A stretch of 64,000 bases of DNA from Planotetraspora sp. A-T 1434 (GCF_025420585.1 NZ_JAOEGB010000029.1:34093-98092); one strand, 5' to 3'; shown: positions 18,269-27,449, numbered from the stretch's first letter. Translations and numbers: made by a program. The notes: generated from the letters alone by a model not told the origin.

Positions 18269-20484
18269 CACGCACCGCCCGTCCCGGGGGCCGTCTTCAT
18301 GGGCAGGAGGATGGTGGCGTCGGTCTCGCGCCATCCACTCACGCCGACGCCCCCTGATTGCCACAACGTCTCGGTGCGGTAGCGCAGCGGAGGGATCGGA
18401 GCGCCCGTGAGCAGCGGCTGCACCGGCACGCGCACGGTGGTGACGGCGGTGAGCTCGGTCTCGGTGAGCCGAACCGTGCCGCCGCGCTCCACGACCACGA
18501 CGAACACCGCGACCTGATCTCCTGGGGGGCCGGCGAAGAGGGCCGGGACGGCCTCCACCCGCACGTCCCGGGTGAGCTGGGGCTGGGCGGTCCGGTCGAA
18601 CACGAGCGCCCAGATGGCCTGGCGGTCGGGCTCGGCCACGGCGTCGCTCTGGTCGAGCGCGATCGTGTCGGCGCCGCCGTCCGGCAGGGGCGATTCGGGC
18701 ACCAGCCGGACGTCCACGCCCTCGCCCGCCGGCAGGACCGCGTCGCCGGGGAGTCCCTCGATGCGGAGCGGGACGCGCCGGTCCCCGCAGAGCGCCACGG
18801 CCACGAGCCGCCCCGGGCGCACCGGGCTCTCGATCTCGTTCACCAGGCGGGCGGTGATCCGCGTGGCGGAGCTCTCGGTCGGGGTGAGGGCGAGCACGTC
18901 GCCCGCCGTGCGGTCCAGGCGCAGCTCGAGCGGCACGTCGTCGGGCGTGCCGCCGCCCGCCCCCACCCGCACCTCTCCCCGGAGCAGACTGAGCGAGGCC
19001 CCGAAGAGCGCGTCGTAGACGAGGCGGAAGTCCTCAAGCCCCAGCGTCTCGGCGTGGGTGACGCCGAGCTCTAAATCGATGTCAGCCGCGGGCCGTTCGG
19101 TCAGGGCGGACGACGGGGCGCCCCCCTCGGGCAGCGCGAGCCGGAGGACGGGCTGGGCGTCCGGCAGGATCTCCAGGCGCACCGGCCCGGAAGCGCCTTT
19201 CGCTCTGGCCTCCTGCTCCAGGATCGGCCTGGCCGCCTCCAGCCGCTCCCGCTGGAGGACCGGCTGGGCGGAGAACTCCATGGTGACGCGCACCGCGTCT
19301 TCGGACGCCGCGCCCGTGGCCCGCACCCGGAGAGCCGGTGGACGGCCCGCGCTCGCGAGCCGCGCGAGGAGGAAGCGGTCGGGCAGGTAGTAGTACCGCT
19401 CGGGACGCGCCGGGTCCTGCCAGTAGGAGTGGCTGCGCCCGCCGAAGGGCACCCGGACGCGGCCCATCGGACGCACGCCGCCCACGTCTCCCCCGAGCCG
19501 CTCCCGCTGGGCCTCGGAGAGGACCAGCGGGAGCGGTGGAGCGGTCCATTCCAGGAGTAGCCGTTCCTGGCGGTAGCCGGGCAGGCCGTCCTCCAGTGTC
19601 TCCCCCGTCGGCACGCCCACCGTCACCCCGCGGCCGACCACGAGGGACACGGCCGCCTCCAGCGAGGCGAGCGCGGCGAGGACCTGCTGGCGCAGCCCCG
19701 GAGTGGTCAGCGGCATCTCGGCGGTCACGACCGTCTGCGTGGCGTCGAGGCGCACGCTGGGGAAGGGCAGCTCCAGCACGAGGGATTCGCCGCTGATCAC
19801 CGGAACGCGGTATTTCATGGAGACGCTGATGACGTGCGGCAGCTCGGCGACACCGGGCCCCGCGGCGGGGGACGGCGTCTCGACGAAGGTCAGCATGAGA
19901 GTGGCCGTCCCGTCGCGGTCGGCGATGACGACGCGCGGCTCGTCGGTCACGCCGATCTTGTCGAAGGCGAGCGAGTAGCGCGGCAGCGCGTACTTGACGC
20001 TCCCGTCCGGGCTCTCGAAGAGATCACCGTCGGTGGGCACGGCGCGTGGCGCGATGGGGATCGTCAGGTCTCTCCGGTGCGCCGACGTCGGGACCGGCGG
20101 CCGGACCACCGCCGGCGGCCACTGGAGGTCCGGGTCGACCCAGAAGATCCCCTCGTTGAGCAGAGGGTCCTTCCAGAGGATCGGCGGGTCGTCGAGCCGG
20201 GGGAACTCCGGCGGGTCGGTGGCGAGGCCGTCATGGCCGGGCAGCCGTGCCCCGAGATCTTGACCGAGCGACCCTTCCCGCAGCCCCGTGCCGAGCGACC
20301 CCTCCCCCAGGCCCGTCCCCAGCCTGCCAAGCCTGCCCAGCCGCCGGCCTCCCGGCACCCGGAACAGGTCTCCGATCTCGACGTCGCGGGTGAGCGCCTC
20401 CGGGACCGCGTCGAAGAGGCCCAGATCGCTGTCACCCGGATTGAATACGAAGGACGTCGCCCCGTTGTCGGTCGTCACAGCCAC
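18268..20484 (-). CDS. unknown 738-aa protein, first gene of the large-protein operon
   Basis: GTG at 20484; an in-frame GTG at 20478 has a better-placed GGGAG and may be the true start (736 aa). Residues 55-80 are a Gly/Leu/Arg-rich low-complexity stretch. Two segments recall the YYLP module of the downstream proteins: KYALPRYSLAFDK near residue 165 and RYYYLPDRFLLARL near 360, the latter followed by a beta segment (ALRVRATG) and DAVRVTMEFSAQPV. No catalytic motif, signal peptide or membrane segment. The palindrome at 20543-20558 lies 59 bp upstream. Function unknown. Confidence 0.8.
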   Translation of the reverse strand: MAVTTDNGATSFVFNPGDSDLGLFDAVPEALTRDVEIGDLFRVPGGRRLGRLGRLGTGLGEGSLGTGLREGSLGQDLGARLPGHDGLATDPPEFPRLDDPPILWKDPLLNEGIFWVDPDLQWPPAVVRPPVPTSAHRRDLTIPIAPRAVPTDGDLFESPDGSVKYALPRYSLAFDKIGVTDEPRVVIADRDGTATLMLTFVETPSPAAGPGVAELPHVISVSMKYRVPVISGESLVLELPFPSVRLDATQTVVTAEMPLTTPGLRQQVLAALASLEAAVSLVVGRGVTVGVPTGETLEDGLPGYRQERLLLEWTAPPLPLVLSEAQRERLGGDVGGVRPMGRVRVPFGGRSHSYWQDPARPERYYYLPDRFLLARLASAGRPPALRVRATGAASEDAVRVTMEFSAQPVLQRERLEAARPILEQEARAKGASGPVRLEILPDAQPVLRLALPEGGAPSSALTERPAADIDLELGVTHAETLGLEDFRLVYDALFGASLSLLRGEVRVGAGGGTPDDVPLELRLDRTAGDVLALTPTESSATRITARLVNEIESPVRPGRLVAVALCGDRRVPLRIEGLPGDAVLPAGEGVDVRLVPESPLPDGGADTIALDQSDAVAEPDRQAIWALVFDRTAQPQLTRDVRVEAVPALFAGPPGDQVAVFVVVVERGGTVRLTETELTAVTTVRVPVQPLLTGAPIPPLRYRTETLWQSGGVGVSGWRETDATILLPMKTAPGTGGA

Positions 20485-20542
20485 GCTCCCGCCGTTCGCT
20501 TGTCTCGTGACGAGAGTGCGGGGCCACGCGGGAGCGCCGCAT

Positions 20543-20558
20543 GAGTAGGGGCCTACTC
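20543..20558 (-). promoter_or_regulatory. 16-bp palindromic operator, copy 2 (GAGTAGG-N2-CCTACTC)
   Basis: Same arms and spacer length as copy 1 at 7286-7301, with one difference in the spacer and the same ATGC flank on the minus strand. It lies 59 bp upstream of the first gene of the large-protein operon and overlaps the end of the broken histidine kinase. Confidence 0.7.
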
Positions 20559-20960
20559 CATTGGGGCCGCGCCCAATGGGACCGCGCCCAATGGGACCGC
20601 GCCCAATGGGACGGTGGCCACCAGCGAGGTGCCGGCTCCGGCGGGACTGGTGACCTCCATCCTGCCGCCGATCGCCTGGACGCGGTCCCTGAGCTCACGA
20701 GGCCCGACCCGTTGCCGGGGGTCGGCTCCTCCTATCCCGTCGTCGCGTACGGAGATCCGGACGGCGGAGTCGCCCACGCTGAGCTCGACGCGGGCGACCT
20801 CGGCCTCATGGCGCCGCTGGTCGGCGTCGAGCGCCAGTGAGCGCATCAGCGAGGCGCCCGCGCTGGTGAAGAGCGCGACGACCAGAAAGATGGGGAGCGC
20901 CGACGATGATCCCCACCGTCGGGACGGGCGCGTGGCCGTAACAGGAGCGACAGCAGCCAC
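20553..20960 (-). pseudogene. remnant of a NarL/DesK-type sensor histidine kinase
   Basis: 135 codons. An N-terminal membrane segment (ALPIFLVVALFTSAGASL) is joined directly to the very end of an HATPase domain: VRDDGIGGADPRQR, DRVQAIGGRMEV and the G2 box PAGAGTSLVATVPL. The dimerisation/phosphoacceptor histidine region and the N-box are missing, so it cannot act as a kinase. The 3' end is extended by a 15-bp tandem repeat. No response regulator gene is adjacent. It may be the decayed partner of the regulator that reads the adjoining palindrome (inference). Confidence 0.65.
20559..20618. repeat. 15-bp tandem repeat beside the operator
   Basis: Four copies of CAATGGGACCGCGCC-like units, the outer two diverged, directly abut the palindrome and code for the VPLGA repeats of the kinase remnant. 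Confidence 0.85.
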
Positions 20961-21084
20961 TGGCGCATGATTACTTCACATACTCCCGCGTCGACGGGAT
21001 CGCTCGGATAATGGATAGCCGGATACGGTTAGGACACCGCTTGGCGAGGACGAGTCTCCAGGACACGGCGGCGCTCGGCAGCGG

Positions 21085-21654
21085 TCAGGCGTCGCGGCGC
21101 CGCCGGTCCAGCGCGTCGCCGTCGGCGACCGCGCCGTCGATCACCTCGCCGTGCACCACCGAGCCGCGCCGCCCGCCACCGAAACCGTCCCCGCCACCGA
21201 AACCGTCCCCGCCACCGAAGCCGTCGCCTCGGTAGAAGTCGTCGCCTCCGTCGAACAGAGCCCCGTACGGCGACCGGGCGGCCATCACCCGGACCCGGCG
21301 GCCGAAGAACCACGACAACCAGCGCCGCGCGACCGGCCGGGTGAACGGCAGGATGAAAAAGAACCCCAGGACGTCGGTGAGGAAGCCCGGGGTCAGCAGC
21401 AGCGCGCCGCCGGCCACGATCATCGCCCCGTCGGCGAGCTCGCGGTCGGGCATACGGCCGGACCGGATGGCGCCCTGCAGCGCCGCCCACGCCCGTCTGC
21501 CCTCTCGGCGCACCAGCCAGGCCCCGAGGAGGCTGTCGGCGATCAGCAGGGCGACGGTCTGCCAGCCTCCGATGACGGAGCCGATCCGGATCAGCAGCCA
21601 GATCTCCAGGACCGGCACGACGAGGAACGCCAGGAACAACCCGACACGCAGCAT
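21085..21654 (-). CDS. fxsA: FxsA family membrane protein
   Basis: About 189 aa from ATG at 21654; a GTG at 21666 is the alternative. The N-terminal 125 residues match FxsA: a first hydrophobic segment VGLFLAFLVVPVLEIWLLI, a second around WQTVALLIADSLLGAWLV, and GGALLLTPGFLTDVLGFFFI. FxsA-type proteins are small inner-membrane proteins; in E. coli FxsA affects phage T7 exclusion by F. The C-terminus carries a Gly/Asp-rich tail encoded by an 18-bp tandem repeat, not part of the family core. Single gene, not obviously in an operon. Confidence 0.88.
   Translation of the reverse strand: MLRVGLFLAFLVVPVLEIWLLIRIGSVIGGWQTVALLIADSLLGAWLVRREGRRAWAALQGAIRSGRMPDRELADGAMIVAGGALLLTPGFLTDVLGFFFILPFTRPVARRWLSWFFGRRVRVMAARSPYGALFDGGDDFYRGDGFGGGDGFGGGDGFGGGRRGSVVHGEVIDGAVADGDALDRRRRDA
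21173..21226. repeat. 18-bp tandem repeat in the fxsA tail
   Basis: Three copies of CCGCCACCGAAACCGTCC, the last with two changes, encoding GDGFGG repeats. Confidence 0.9.
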
Positions 21655-21811
21655 TTCTTGCCTCACTCCCGCGGCAGTCGTACGGGGTCGCGATCCCCGT
21701 CGGCCCCGCGCGCGGCTCAGGCGACACCTCGCCGCGGCAAGATCTGAGGGACACTCCCTAATCGGACAACGCTCCGGGAGCCCTGGGCGTTCCTCGTGGG
21801 GCCCCGAGCGG

Positions 21812-22555
21812 CTATCCCCTCCGGCGGAGCCGGTCCGGCAGGCCGGTGATGCCCCAGGCGGCGACCCGCCAGTACGCCTCGAGGATGACGTCGAAGCTCA
21901 TCTTGCTCGCGCCGATGGTGCGCTCGACGAACGTGATGGGCACCTCGGTGACCCGCAGGCCGTGCCGCACCGTCCGGAGGGTGAGGTCCACCTGGAAGCA
22001 GTACCCCTGGGATTCGACGGCGTCCAAGCCGATCTTCTCCAGCGTGGCCGCGCGATAGGCGCGGAACCCGGCGGTCGCGTCGCGCACGGGGATGCCGAGC
22101 ATCACACGCACGTAGGTGTTGGCGCCCCGGGACAGCAACTCCCGGTGGGCGGGCCAGTTGACGACCTTGCCGCCCGGCACCCAGCGGGAGCCGATCGCCA
22201 GGTCGGCGCCGTCGGCCACCGCGTCGAGCAGCTTGTGCAGCTCCTCGGGCTGGTGCGAGCCGTCGGCGTCCATCTCGACGATGACGTCGTAGCCCTCGCG
22301 AAGGCCCCACTGGAACCCGGCGATGTAGGCGGCCCCCAGGCCCTGCTTCCGGGACCGGTGGAGCACGTGGACGTGGTCGTCCCCCTCCGCCAGCTCGTCG
22401 GCTATCCGGCCGGTCCCGTCGGGACTGTTGTCGTCCGCGACGAGGAGGTGGACGTCCGGCAGCGCCTCGCGCAGCCGCCGGGTGATCAATGGCAGGTTCT
22501 CGCGCTCGTTGTACGTGGGAACGATAACGAGCACCCGTCCGGGAGTCCGCTCCAT
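21812..22555 (-). CDS. polyprenol monophosphomannose synthase (GT2)
   Basis: 247 aa from ATG 22555, chosen because GGAGG lies 6-7 nt upstream and it overlaps the lnt stop as TGATG. GT2 features: [12 protein letters not shown] at the N-terminus, [10 protein letters not shown] and the DAD box in [13 protein letters not shown]. The C-terminal [12 protein letters not shown] and [12 protein letters not shown] are typical of Ppm1/Dpm1 enzymes, which transfer mannose from GDP-mannose to polyprenyl phosphate for lipoglycan and protein mannosylation. In actinobacteria it is often next to or fused with lnt, as here. Confidence 0.92.
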   Translation of the reverse strand: MERTPGRVLVIVPTYNERENLPLITRRLREALPDVHLLVADDNSPDGTGRIADELAEGDDHVHVLHRSRKQGLGAAYIAGFQWGLREGYDVIVEMDADGSHQPEELHKLLDAVADGADLAIGSRWVPGGKVVNWPAHRELLSRGANTYVRVMLGIPVRDATAGFRAYRAATLEKIGLDAVESQGYCFQVDLTLRTVRHGLRVTEVPITFVERTIGASKMSFDVILEAYWRVAAWGITGLPDRLRRRG

Positions 22556-24126
22556 CAGCTCTTCCTCCGTGCCCATGAGATCGCCGCCACCGTCGCTCCG
22601 GCACCCATCAGTATCAAAGTCCACTCGGGTAGCGCACCTACCTGGCCGGCCAGCGTGTTCCGCGTCCTGATCGGCACGGTCACCACGTTCATCCCGGGGA
22701 CGAGCTCACCGGTCCGCCAGGCCACTTCCCCATCTGGGGTGACATAGGCCGAGATGCCGGTCGTGGCGGCCGTCACGACGGCGCGGTTGTGCTCGACGGC
22801 GCGCAGCTGCGACATGGCGAGCTGCTGCGGCGGGAGGTTGGTCAGCGCGTACGTCGCGTTGTTGGTCTGGACGACCAGCGGCGTGCCGCCCGCGTTCACG
22901 GTGTCGCGGACGATGCCGTCGAAGGCCACCTCGTAGCACTCGACGGTCCCGACGGTGACCGGGCCCATCCGCAGCGCACCGGGGACGTTCCCGGGGACCG
23001 ACTGCCGGCCCACGAGGTTCGCCCGGGACGACAGCGCGAGCACCAGTTCCTTGAACGGGGTGTACTCCCCGAACGGCACGAGCTGCCTCTTGTCGTAGTA
23101 GGCGCCGGGACCGGTGACCGGATCCCACACCAGCCCGCGGGTCGCCCGGTGGTCGTCTCCGATGGCGGCCACGGCGCCGACGAGGACCGGCACGCCGACG
23201 TCCTTAGCCGCGGAGCCGATCGTCTCCCGGGCGAACTCGCTGCGGTAGGGGTCGATGTCGGTCGAGTTCTCCGGCCAGACCACGATGTCCGGCCTGGGGA
23301 GCTTTCCGGCCCGTACGGCCTCGGCCATCCGGTGGGTCTCGTCCGCGTGGTTGCGCAGGACGACGGCCGGCTCGTCGCCGAGGAAGTCCATCCCCCGGCC
23401 GGGGACGTTGCCCTGGATGATGCCGATCCGCACCGTCCTGCCCTCGTCACCCGGCCGGGGCACGACGAGGCCCAGCACGGGCAGGGCCGCCGCACCGGCC
23501 AGCGCGGCGGCGACCGCCACAGCGACGGGGCGGGTCCACCGGAACGCGGGCCGGAGCCGCACGGCGACGAACGCCAGCAGCGTGCCGGACAGCACCACGG
23601 CGAAGGTCACCAGGGGCGCGCCGCCCAGCGCGGCGTACTCGGTGTAGGGCGACCGGCCCTGGCTGAAGGCGACCCGCGCCCAGGGGAAGCCGCCGACGGG
23701 GAACACGCCTCGGGCCCATTCCTGGGCCACCCACAGGCAGGCCACCCAGAGGGGCCAGAGGCCCAGCCGCATGACCAGGACGGCCGCGACCGCGAGGACC
23801 GCCCAGAAGAGGCTCTCGACGCCGGACAGGGCCAGCCAGGCGTCGTCGCCGATCGGCCGCACCCACGACAGCGCCGGAAGGAGGAACGCGGCGCCTCCGG
23901 CGTAGCCGAGCCACGCCGCCCGGCGCGGGCGGGTGCCGTACAGGGCCAGGGTGAGCAGGGCGACGCCCACGGGCGCGCAGAACCACAGGCCGGCCGGTGG
24001 AAAGGCGAGGAAGAGCAGGAGGCCGCCCGCTACGGACCCGGCGAGGCGGACCGGGGCGCGCGGCAGCAGCGACGCGCGGGCCGCCGGGGCGGGCGACGCC
24101 GTCTCGTCTGCGACTTCCAGTGCCAC
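22555..24126 (-). CDS. lnt: apolipoprotein N-acyltransferase
   Basis: 523 aa. The N-terminal half has several membrane helices (starting at about residue 30). The C-terminal half is a nitrilase-like domain with the full triad Glu286 (VWPENST), Lys346 ([13 protein letters not shown]) and Cys397 (ECYEVAF). A final helix follows near residue 500. It N-acylates the lipoprotein cysteine at the outer face of the membrane. Translationally coupled to the downstream mannosyltransferase. ATG at 24126. Confidence 0.93.
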   Translation of the reverse strand: MALEVADETASPAPAARASLLPRAPVRLAGSVAGGLLLFLAFPPAGLWFCAPVGVALLTLALYGTRPRRAAWLGYAGGAAFLLPALSWVRPIGDDAWLALSGVESLFWAVLAVAAVLVMRLGLWPLWVACLWVAQEWARGVFPVGGFPWARVAFSQGRSPYTEYAALGGAPLVTFAVVLSGTLLAFVAVRLRPAFRWTRPVAVAVAAALAGAAALPVLGLVVPRPGDEGRTVRIGIIQGNVPGRGMDFLGDEPAVVLRNHADETHRMAEAVRAGKLPRPDIVVWPENSTDIDPYRSEFARETIGSAAKDVGVPVLVGAVAAIGDDHRATRGLVWDPVTGPGAYYDKRQLVPFGEYTPFKELVLALSSRANLVGRQSVPGNVPGALRMGPVTVGTVECYEVAFDGIVRDTVNAGGTPLVVQTNNATYALTNLPPQQLAMSQLRAVEHNRAVVTAATTGISAYVTPDGEVAWRTGELVPGMNVVTVPIRTRNTLAGQVGALPEWTLILMGAGATVAAISWARRKS

Positions 24127-24342
24127 GGGGCGGTCTCTCCTCGCCTGTGAGTGTGGCCTCTCGGCGCCGGTATGCGCGGCGGCACGCCCTCGGACCGGCC
24201 GAGCGGGTCAGCCGAGCGGTCAGCCGAATGAGCCGGCCGATTGGTCAGCCGATTGGGTCAGCTTCGCAGATGGCGCCGACGCTCGCCAAACCGGGCCACC
24301 GTACGGCCTGCGGGGCGCGGAGACCGGCTCACGGCACGCGGC

Positions 24343-24388
24343 GCGCGGTCACGGGCAGTGGGGCGCGGTCACGGGCAGTGGGGCGCGG
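24343..24388. repeat. 20-bp tandem repeat, two copies
   Basis: GCGCGGTCACGGGCAGTGGG repeated exactly twice, followed by a further GCGCGG. Confidence 0.9.
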
Positions 24389-24487
24389 CGACCCTCTCAC
24401 GGCGCGCTTGATCACGAAGGGCGTATGCCGCCCTCATGGTGCCGCCGCGGGAATGTGTGCATGATCACGCGGAGTTGGGGCGGCGAC

Positions 24488-24521
24488 GATCCTTGAGCCC
24501 CTCGCGGAGGACCCAAGGATC
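24488..24521. terminator. hairpin in the gene-poor region, possible terminator
   Basis: Arms GATCCTTG (24488-24495) and CAAGGATC (24514-24521) with an inner CCTC-GCG-GAGG stem. It is 455 bp beyond the helicase stop and could end that transcript or belong to an unannotated RNA. Confidence 0.4.
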
Positions 24522-24976
24522 ACCTGCGTGTCTCCCCACGCTCGTTTCCCACGCAGGGTCTCCACGCACGGGGGCGGAAGGGGGCCCGGACGGCCCTTCG
24601 GACCGGTTCCGTCCCGTCGGCGGCGGGCGCGGAGCTCCGTTGTCTACTGGGTGTCCGGACCCCTCCCCGGGTCCAACCCCCCGGCCGGCTGGGGTGCCCC
24701 GACTCGACGGAACGCCGGCCTGCGCCTGGCTGTGCAGACGGAGTCACGCTCCGTCACGGACGCAGAATCCGGCGATGTCTTAGACGGCCAACCGGTCAGT
24801 CCCGTGCTGGACTGCGCAGCAAACTACCGACCTCAGCGCAGATGTCAACCGTGTCCCGATCAGCGGAAATACCAAGTTTTCGCAGCTAGGACAGGCTTCG
24901 TGACCGGCGTCGATGTGGGACCTGCAAGTGATATCCCTCATAGTCGGAAATCTCACGCTATTTAGGCACCAGTTAG

Positions 24977-27226
24977 CTATGCCGGAGACCGTTGATCAAG
25001 GGCTGTCAAAACGGGTGGCAGTCCACCGGTGTGCATCACGCCAAGGCGGCGCGTGGCCCGGGTCAGCGCCACATAAAGGTCGCTTGGCCCGCGCGGCGAC
25101 TCCCGCAGGATCCGGTCCGGCTCGACCACGATGACGGAGTCGAACTCCAGCCCCTTGGCGTCGGCCACCGACAGCACCGACACGGGAGCGTCGAGAGTCG
25201 CCGGGCCCGGACCGGCGACCGCGCCGGGCACCCGGGCCGCGATCGCCGCCCCCAGCTCGCCCTCCTCGGACGCCGGGACGATCACGACCAGACGCCCGCC
25301 CTCGACGATCTCCCCCTGGACGACCGGCGGGAGCTCGGCGGCCAGGTCCGCGACCTGGAGCGCCCACGGCCGCTCGCCGGTCTCGCGCACCGACTCGGGC
25401 GCGCGCAGGCCGGGGCCGACCAGCTCGAGCACGCGGGCGGCGACCGCCATCAGCTCCGCGGGCGTGCGGTAGTTGACGGTCAGGCCGGCCTCCCGCCAGC
25501 GGTCCTGGACGTAGGGGCCGAGCATCCGGCTCCAGCTCGCGGCGCCCGCCGACGATCCGGTCTGGGCGATGTCGCCCACGATGGTCATCGAACGGCTCGG
25601 GCAGCGGCGCATCACCGTCCGCCAGGCCATCTCCGACAGCTCCTGCGCCTCGTCGACGATCACGTGGCCGAACGCCCAGGTGCGGTCTTTGGCGGCCCGT
25701 TCCGCCGTGGTGAGGTAGACGTCGTCGGCCTGCTGCCGGGCGGCGAAACGCTCGGCGTCCATGACGTCGGCCAGGCCGGTGAGCTGCAGGACCTCACGGG
25801 CGTAGGCGATCCGCTCCTCGCGCTCCCGCTCGGCCCGGCGCGCCGCCCGCAGCACCCCTTCGTCGATGTCGCCCAGCAGTTCGGCGGCCTCGTCGAGCAG
25901 CGGCACGTCGGCCTCGCTCCACCACTGCTCCCCCGGCCGCGGCGGCTCCCTCAGCAGCAGGTCCCGCTCCTGGGGAGTCAGCCCGGCCTGCGTCATCCGC
26001 TCCTTGGAGGTGAACAGGCCGATCAGGAGCTGCTGCGGCGTCAGGTACGGCCAGAGCTTGTTGAGCGCCGCCCGCACCGGATCCTCGGTCCGCAGGTCCT
26101 CGCGCAGGTCGGCGAAGTCGTCGTCGTCGAGCATGCCCCGGCCGAGGTGCCGTGCCGCCTGCTTGGTCAGGGCGTTCAGCAGGTGCCGGACGAAGACCGC
26201 CCGCGCCTGGTTGTGCGGCTTGCGGGAGCGCAGCGCCCGCGACCTCGCCGCCTCGAACGTCTGCCGGTCGAGCCTGAGTGTGAACTTGTCGAGCCGGATC
26301 TCGACCGGCTTCCCCGGCACCCGCTGCCGGTCCCGTACGGCTCTCGCCACCACCTCGGCCATCGCCGCGGCCCCCTTGACGGCCGCGGCCTCCGGCGTCT
26401 CGTGGCGCGTGCCGTTCACGCCGGGATAGAGCTCGCCGACGGTGGACAGCAGCACGTCCGTCTCGCCCAGCGAGGGGAGGACCTGCTCGATGTAGCGCAC
26501 GAACGTCGGGTTGGGCCCGATGATGAGGACGCCCCTCCTCTCCAGGCGCTCCCGGTAGGTGTAGAGGAGGTAGGCCGCGCGGTGCAGGGCGACCACGGTC
26601 TTGCCGGTGCCGGGGCCGCCCTGGACGACCAGCACTCCGTTCAGGTCGCTCCGGATGATCTTGTCCTGCTCGGACTGGATGGTCGCCACGATGTCGCGCA
26701 TGCGGCCGGTGCGCTTCTCGTCGAGCGCGGCCAGCAGGGCGGCCTCGCCGTTCAGCGAGGCCCGGTCGGCGTCGGTGAGGCGGTCGAGGTCGAGCAGGTC
26801 GTCGTCGACGGCCGTGACCGTGCGGCCCCTGGTGTGCAGGTGACGCCGCCGGGTGACCCCCATCGGGGCCGCCGGGGTGGCCCGGTAGAACGGCTGGGCG
26901 ACCGGCGCCCGCCAGTCGATGAGCAGCCGGTCCTGGTCGTCGTCGGACAGCCCCAGGCGGCCGATGTAGAGCCTGGTCTCGTCGGCGTGGTCGAGCCGGC
27001 CGAAGCACAGGCCGTTCTCCACGGCCCAGAGCCGGGCCAGTCGTTGCGCGTACATGCCGGCGAAAGAGTCACGCTCCGAGCGGTTCTGATGGGTGCCGGA
27101 GGCCCCCTGCGCGAGCACGCCGTCCAGCTGCTTGCGGGTGCGCTCCCGCAGCACGTCGAGCCGCTCGTAGAGCGCGGCGACGTACTTCTGTTCCCGGGCC
27201 AGCTCGCCCGCCGATGACTCAGACAT
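24977..27226 (-). CDS. helR: HelD/HelR-type helicase-like ATPase (RNA polymerase recycling)
   Basis: 749 aa from ATG 27226, where a TAGAAT -10 hexamer lies 10 nt upstream. UvrD/Rep-type superfamily 1 motifs: GGPGTGKT (Walker A), DEAQELSEMAW (Walker B), NYRTP, and VLSVADAKGLEFDSV plus YVALTRATRRL at the end. The N-terminus (QKYVAALYERLDVLRERT) is the coiled-coil that enters the RNA polymerase secondary channel in HelD proteins. Class II actinobacterial HelD (HelR) removes stalled or rifamycin-bound polymerase. I see no rifamycin-associated element upstream. The symbol is by family similarity. Confidence 0.82.
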   Translation of the reverse strand: MSESSAGELAREQKYVAALYERLDVLRERTRKQLDGVLAQGASGTHQNRSERDSFAGMYAQRLARLWAVENGLCFGRLDHADETRLYIGRLGLSDDDQDRLLIDWRAPVAQPFYRATPAAPMGVTRRRHLHTRGRTVTAVDDDLLDLDRLTDADRASLNGEAALLAALDEKRTGRMRDIVATIQSEQDKIIRSDLNGVLVVQGGPGTGKTVVALHRAAYLLYTYRERLERRGVLIIGPNPTFVRYIEQVLPSLGETDVLLSTVGELYPGVNGTRHETPEAAAVKGAAAMAEVVARAVRDRQRVPGKPVEIRLDKFTLRLDRQTFEAARSRALRSRKPHNQARAVFVRHLLNALTKQAARHLGRGMLDDDDFADLREDLRTEDPVRAALNKLWPYLTPQQLLIGLFTSKERMTQAGLTPQERDLLLREPPRPGEQWWSEADVPLLDEAAELLGDIDEGVLRAARRAEREREERIAYAREVLQLTGLADVMDAERFAARQQADDVYLTTAERAAKDRTWAFGHVIVDEAQELSEMAWRTVMRRCPSRSMTIVGDIAQTGSSAGAASWSRMLGPYVQDRWREAGLTVNYRTPAELMAVAARVLELVGPGLRAPESVRETGERPWALQVADLAAELPPVVQGEIVEGGRLVVIVPASEEGELGAAIAARVPGAVAGPGPATLDAPVSVLSVADAKGLEFDSVIVVEPDRILRESPRGPSDLYVALTRATRRLGVMHTGGLPPVLTALDQRSPA

Positions 27227-27370
27227 AGACCGACGGATTCTACGTCCTCCCCACCCCCCGCCACCCTCCGGCATGAGCATCGGCGGCACCTCTTGATCAC
27301 CAGCGTGCGAATGGGGCAACGGATGAGAGGCGATTACGGTCACGAGTCGGTTTCGAGGCGTGTCCACCCC

Positions 27371-27399
27371 TTGACGTGCATGAAGAGTGTCCATACCTT
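27371..27399 (+). promoter_or_regulatory. promoter of the ROK regulator/sugar operon
   Basis: TTGACG (27371-27376), 17-nt spacer, TACCTT (27394-27399). Transcription would begin a few bases downstream, at the edge of the operator. Confidence 0.6.
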
Positions 27400-27407
27400 C
27401 CTTTGCA

Positions 27408-27428
27408 AGTTAGGAAACTTTCCTAACT
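27408..27428 (+). promoter_or_regulatory. ROK-family operator, perfect 10-bp inverted repeat
   Basis: Arms AGTTAGGAAA and TTTCCTAACT around a single C. It is just downstream of the -10 box, the classic position for repression by the ROK regulator encoded next. The AT-rich core is unusual in this GC-rich DNA. Confidence 0.8.
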
Positions 27429-27449
27429 CGCTGTCCTGGAGGACGAGCC

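Larger units (their letters stand above)
24127..24976. other. 850-bp gene-poor region
   Basis: No ORF with coding bias and a start is seen between the helicase end and lnt start. It holds a 20-bp tandem repeat (24343-24388), a run of TCAGCCGA-like units (24208-24262) and one hairpin (24488-24521). The right part (24780-24976) is less GC-rich and may carry an lnt promoter or an unrecognised RNA; I cannot show either. Confidence 0.6.

Noticed and set aside
7332..20484. Large operon as a contractile injection system or prophage tail cluster
   Set aside because: No sheath, tube, spike, baseplate or AAA ATPase-like protein could be recognised; only the CHAP hydrolase would fit. Kept open as a search, not as a call.
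20559..20618. Regular repeats (also 9672-9772, 48739-48807, 63945-64000) as a possible CRISPR array
   Set aside because: Units are short and directly adjacent with no unique spacers, most are in coding frames, and no cas gene is present.
20553..20960. Functional sensor kinase
   Set aside because: Phosphoacceptor His region and N-box are missing; only the end of the HATPase domain remains.
24977..27394. Longer start (27394) for the HelD-type helicase
   Set aside because: The extra 56 residues do not resemble the family N-terminus and a TAGAAT box lies between; ATG 27226 fits the coiled-coil start.
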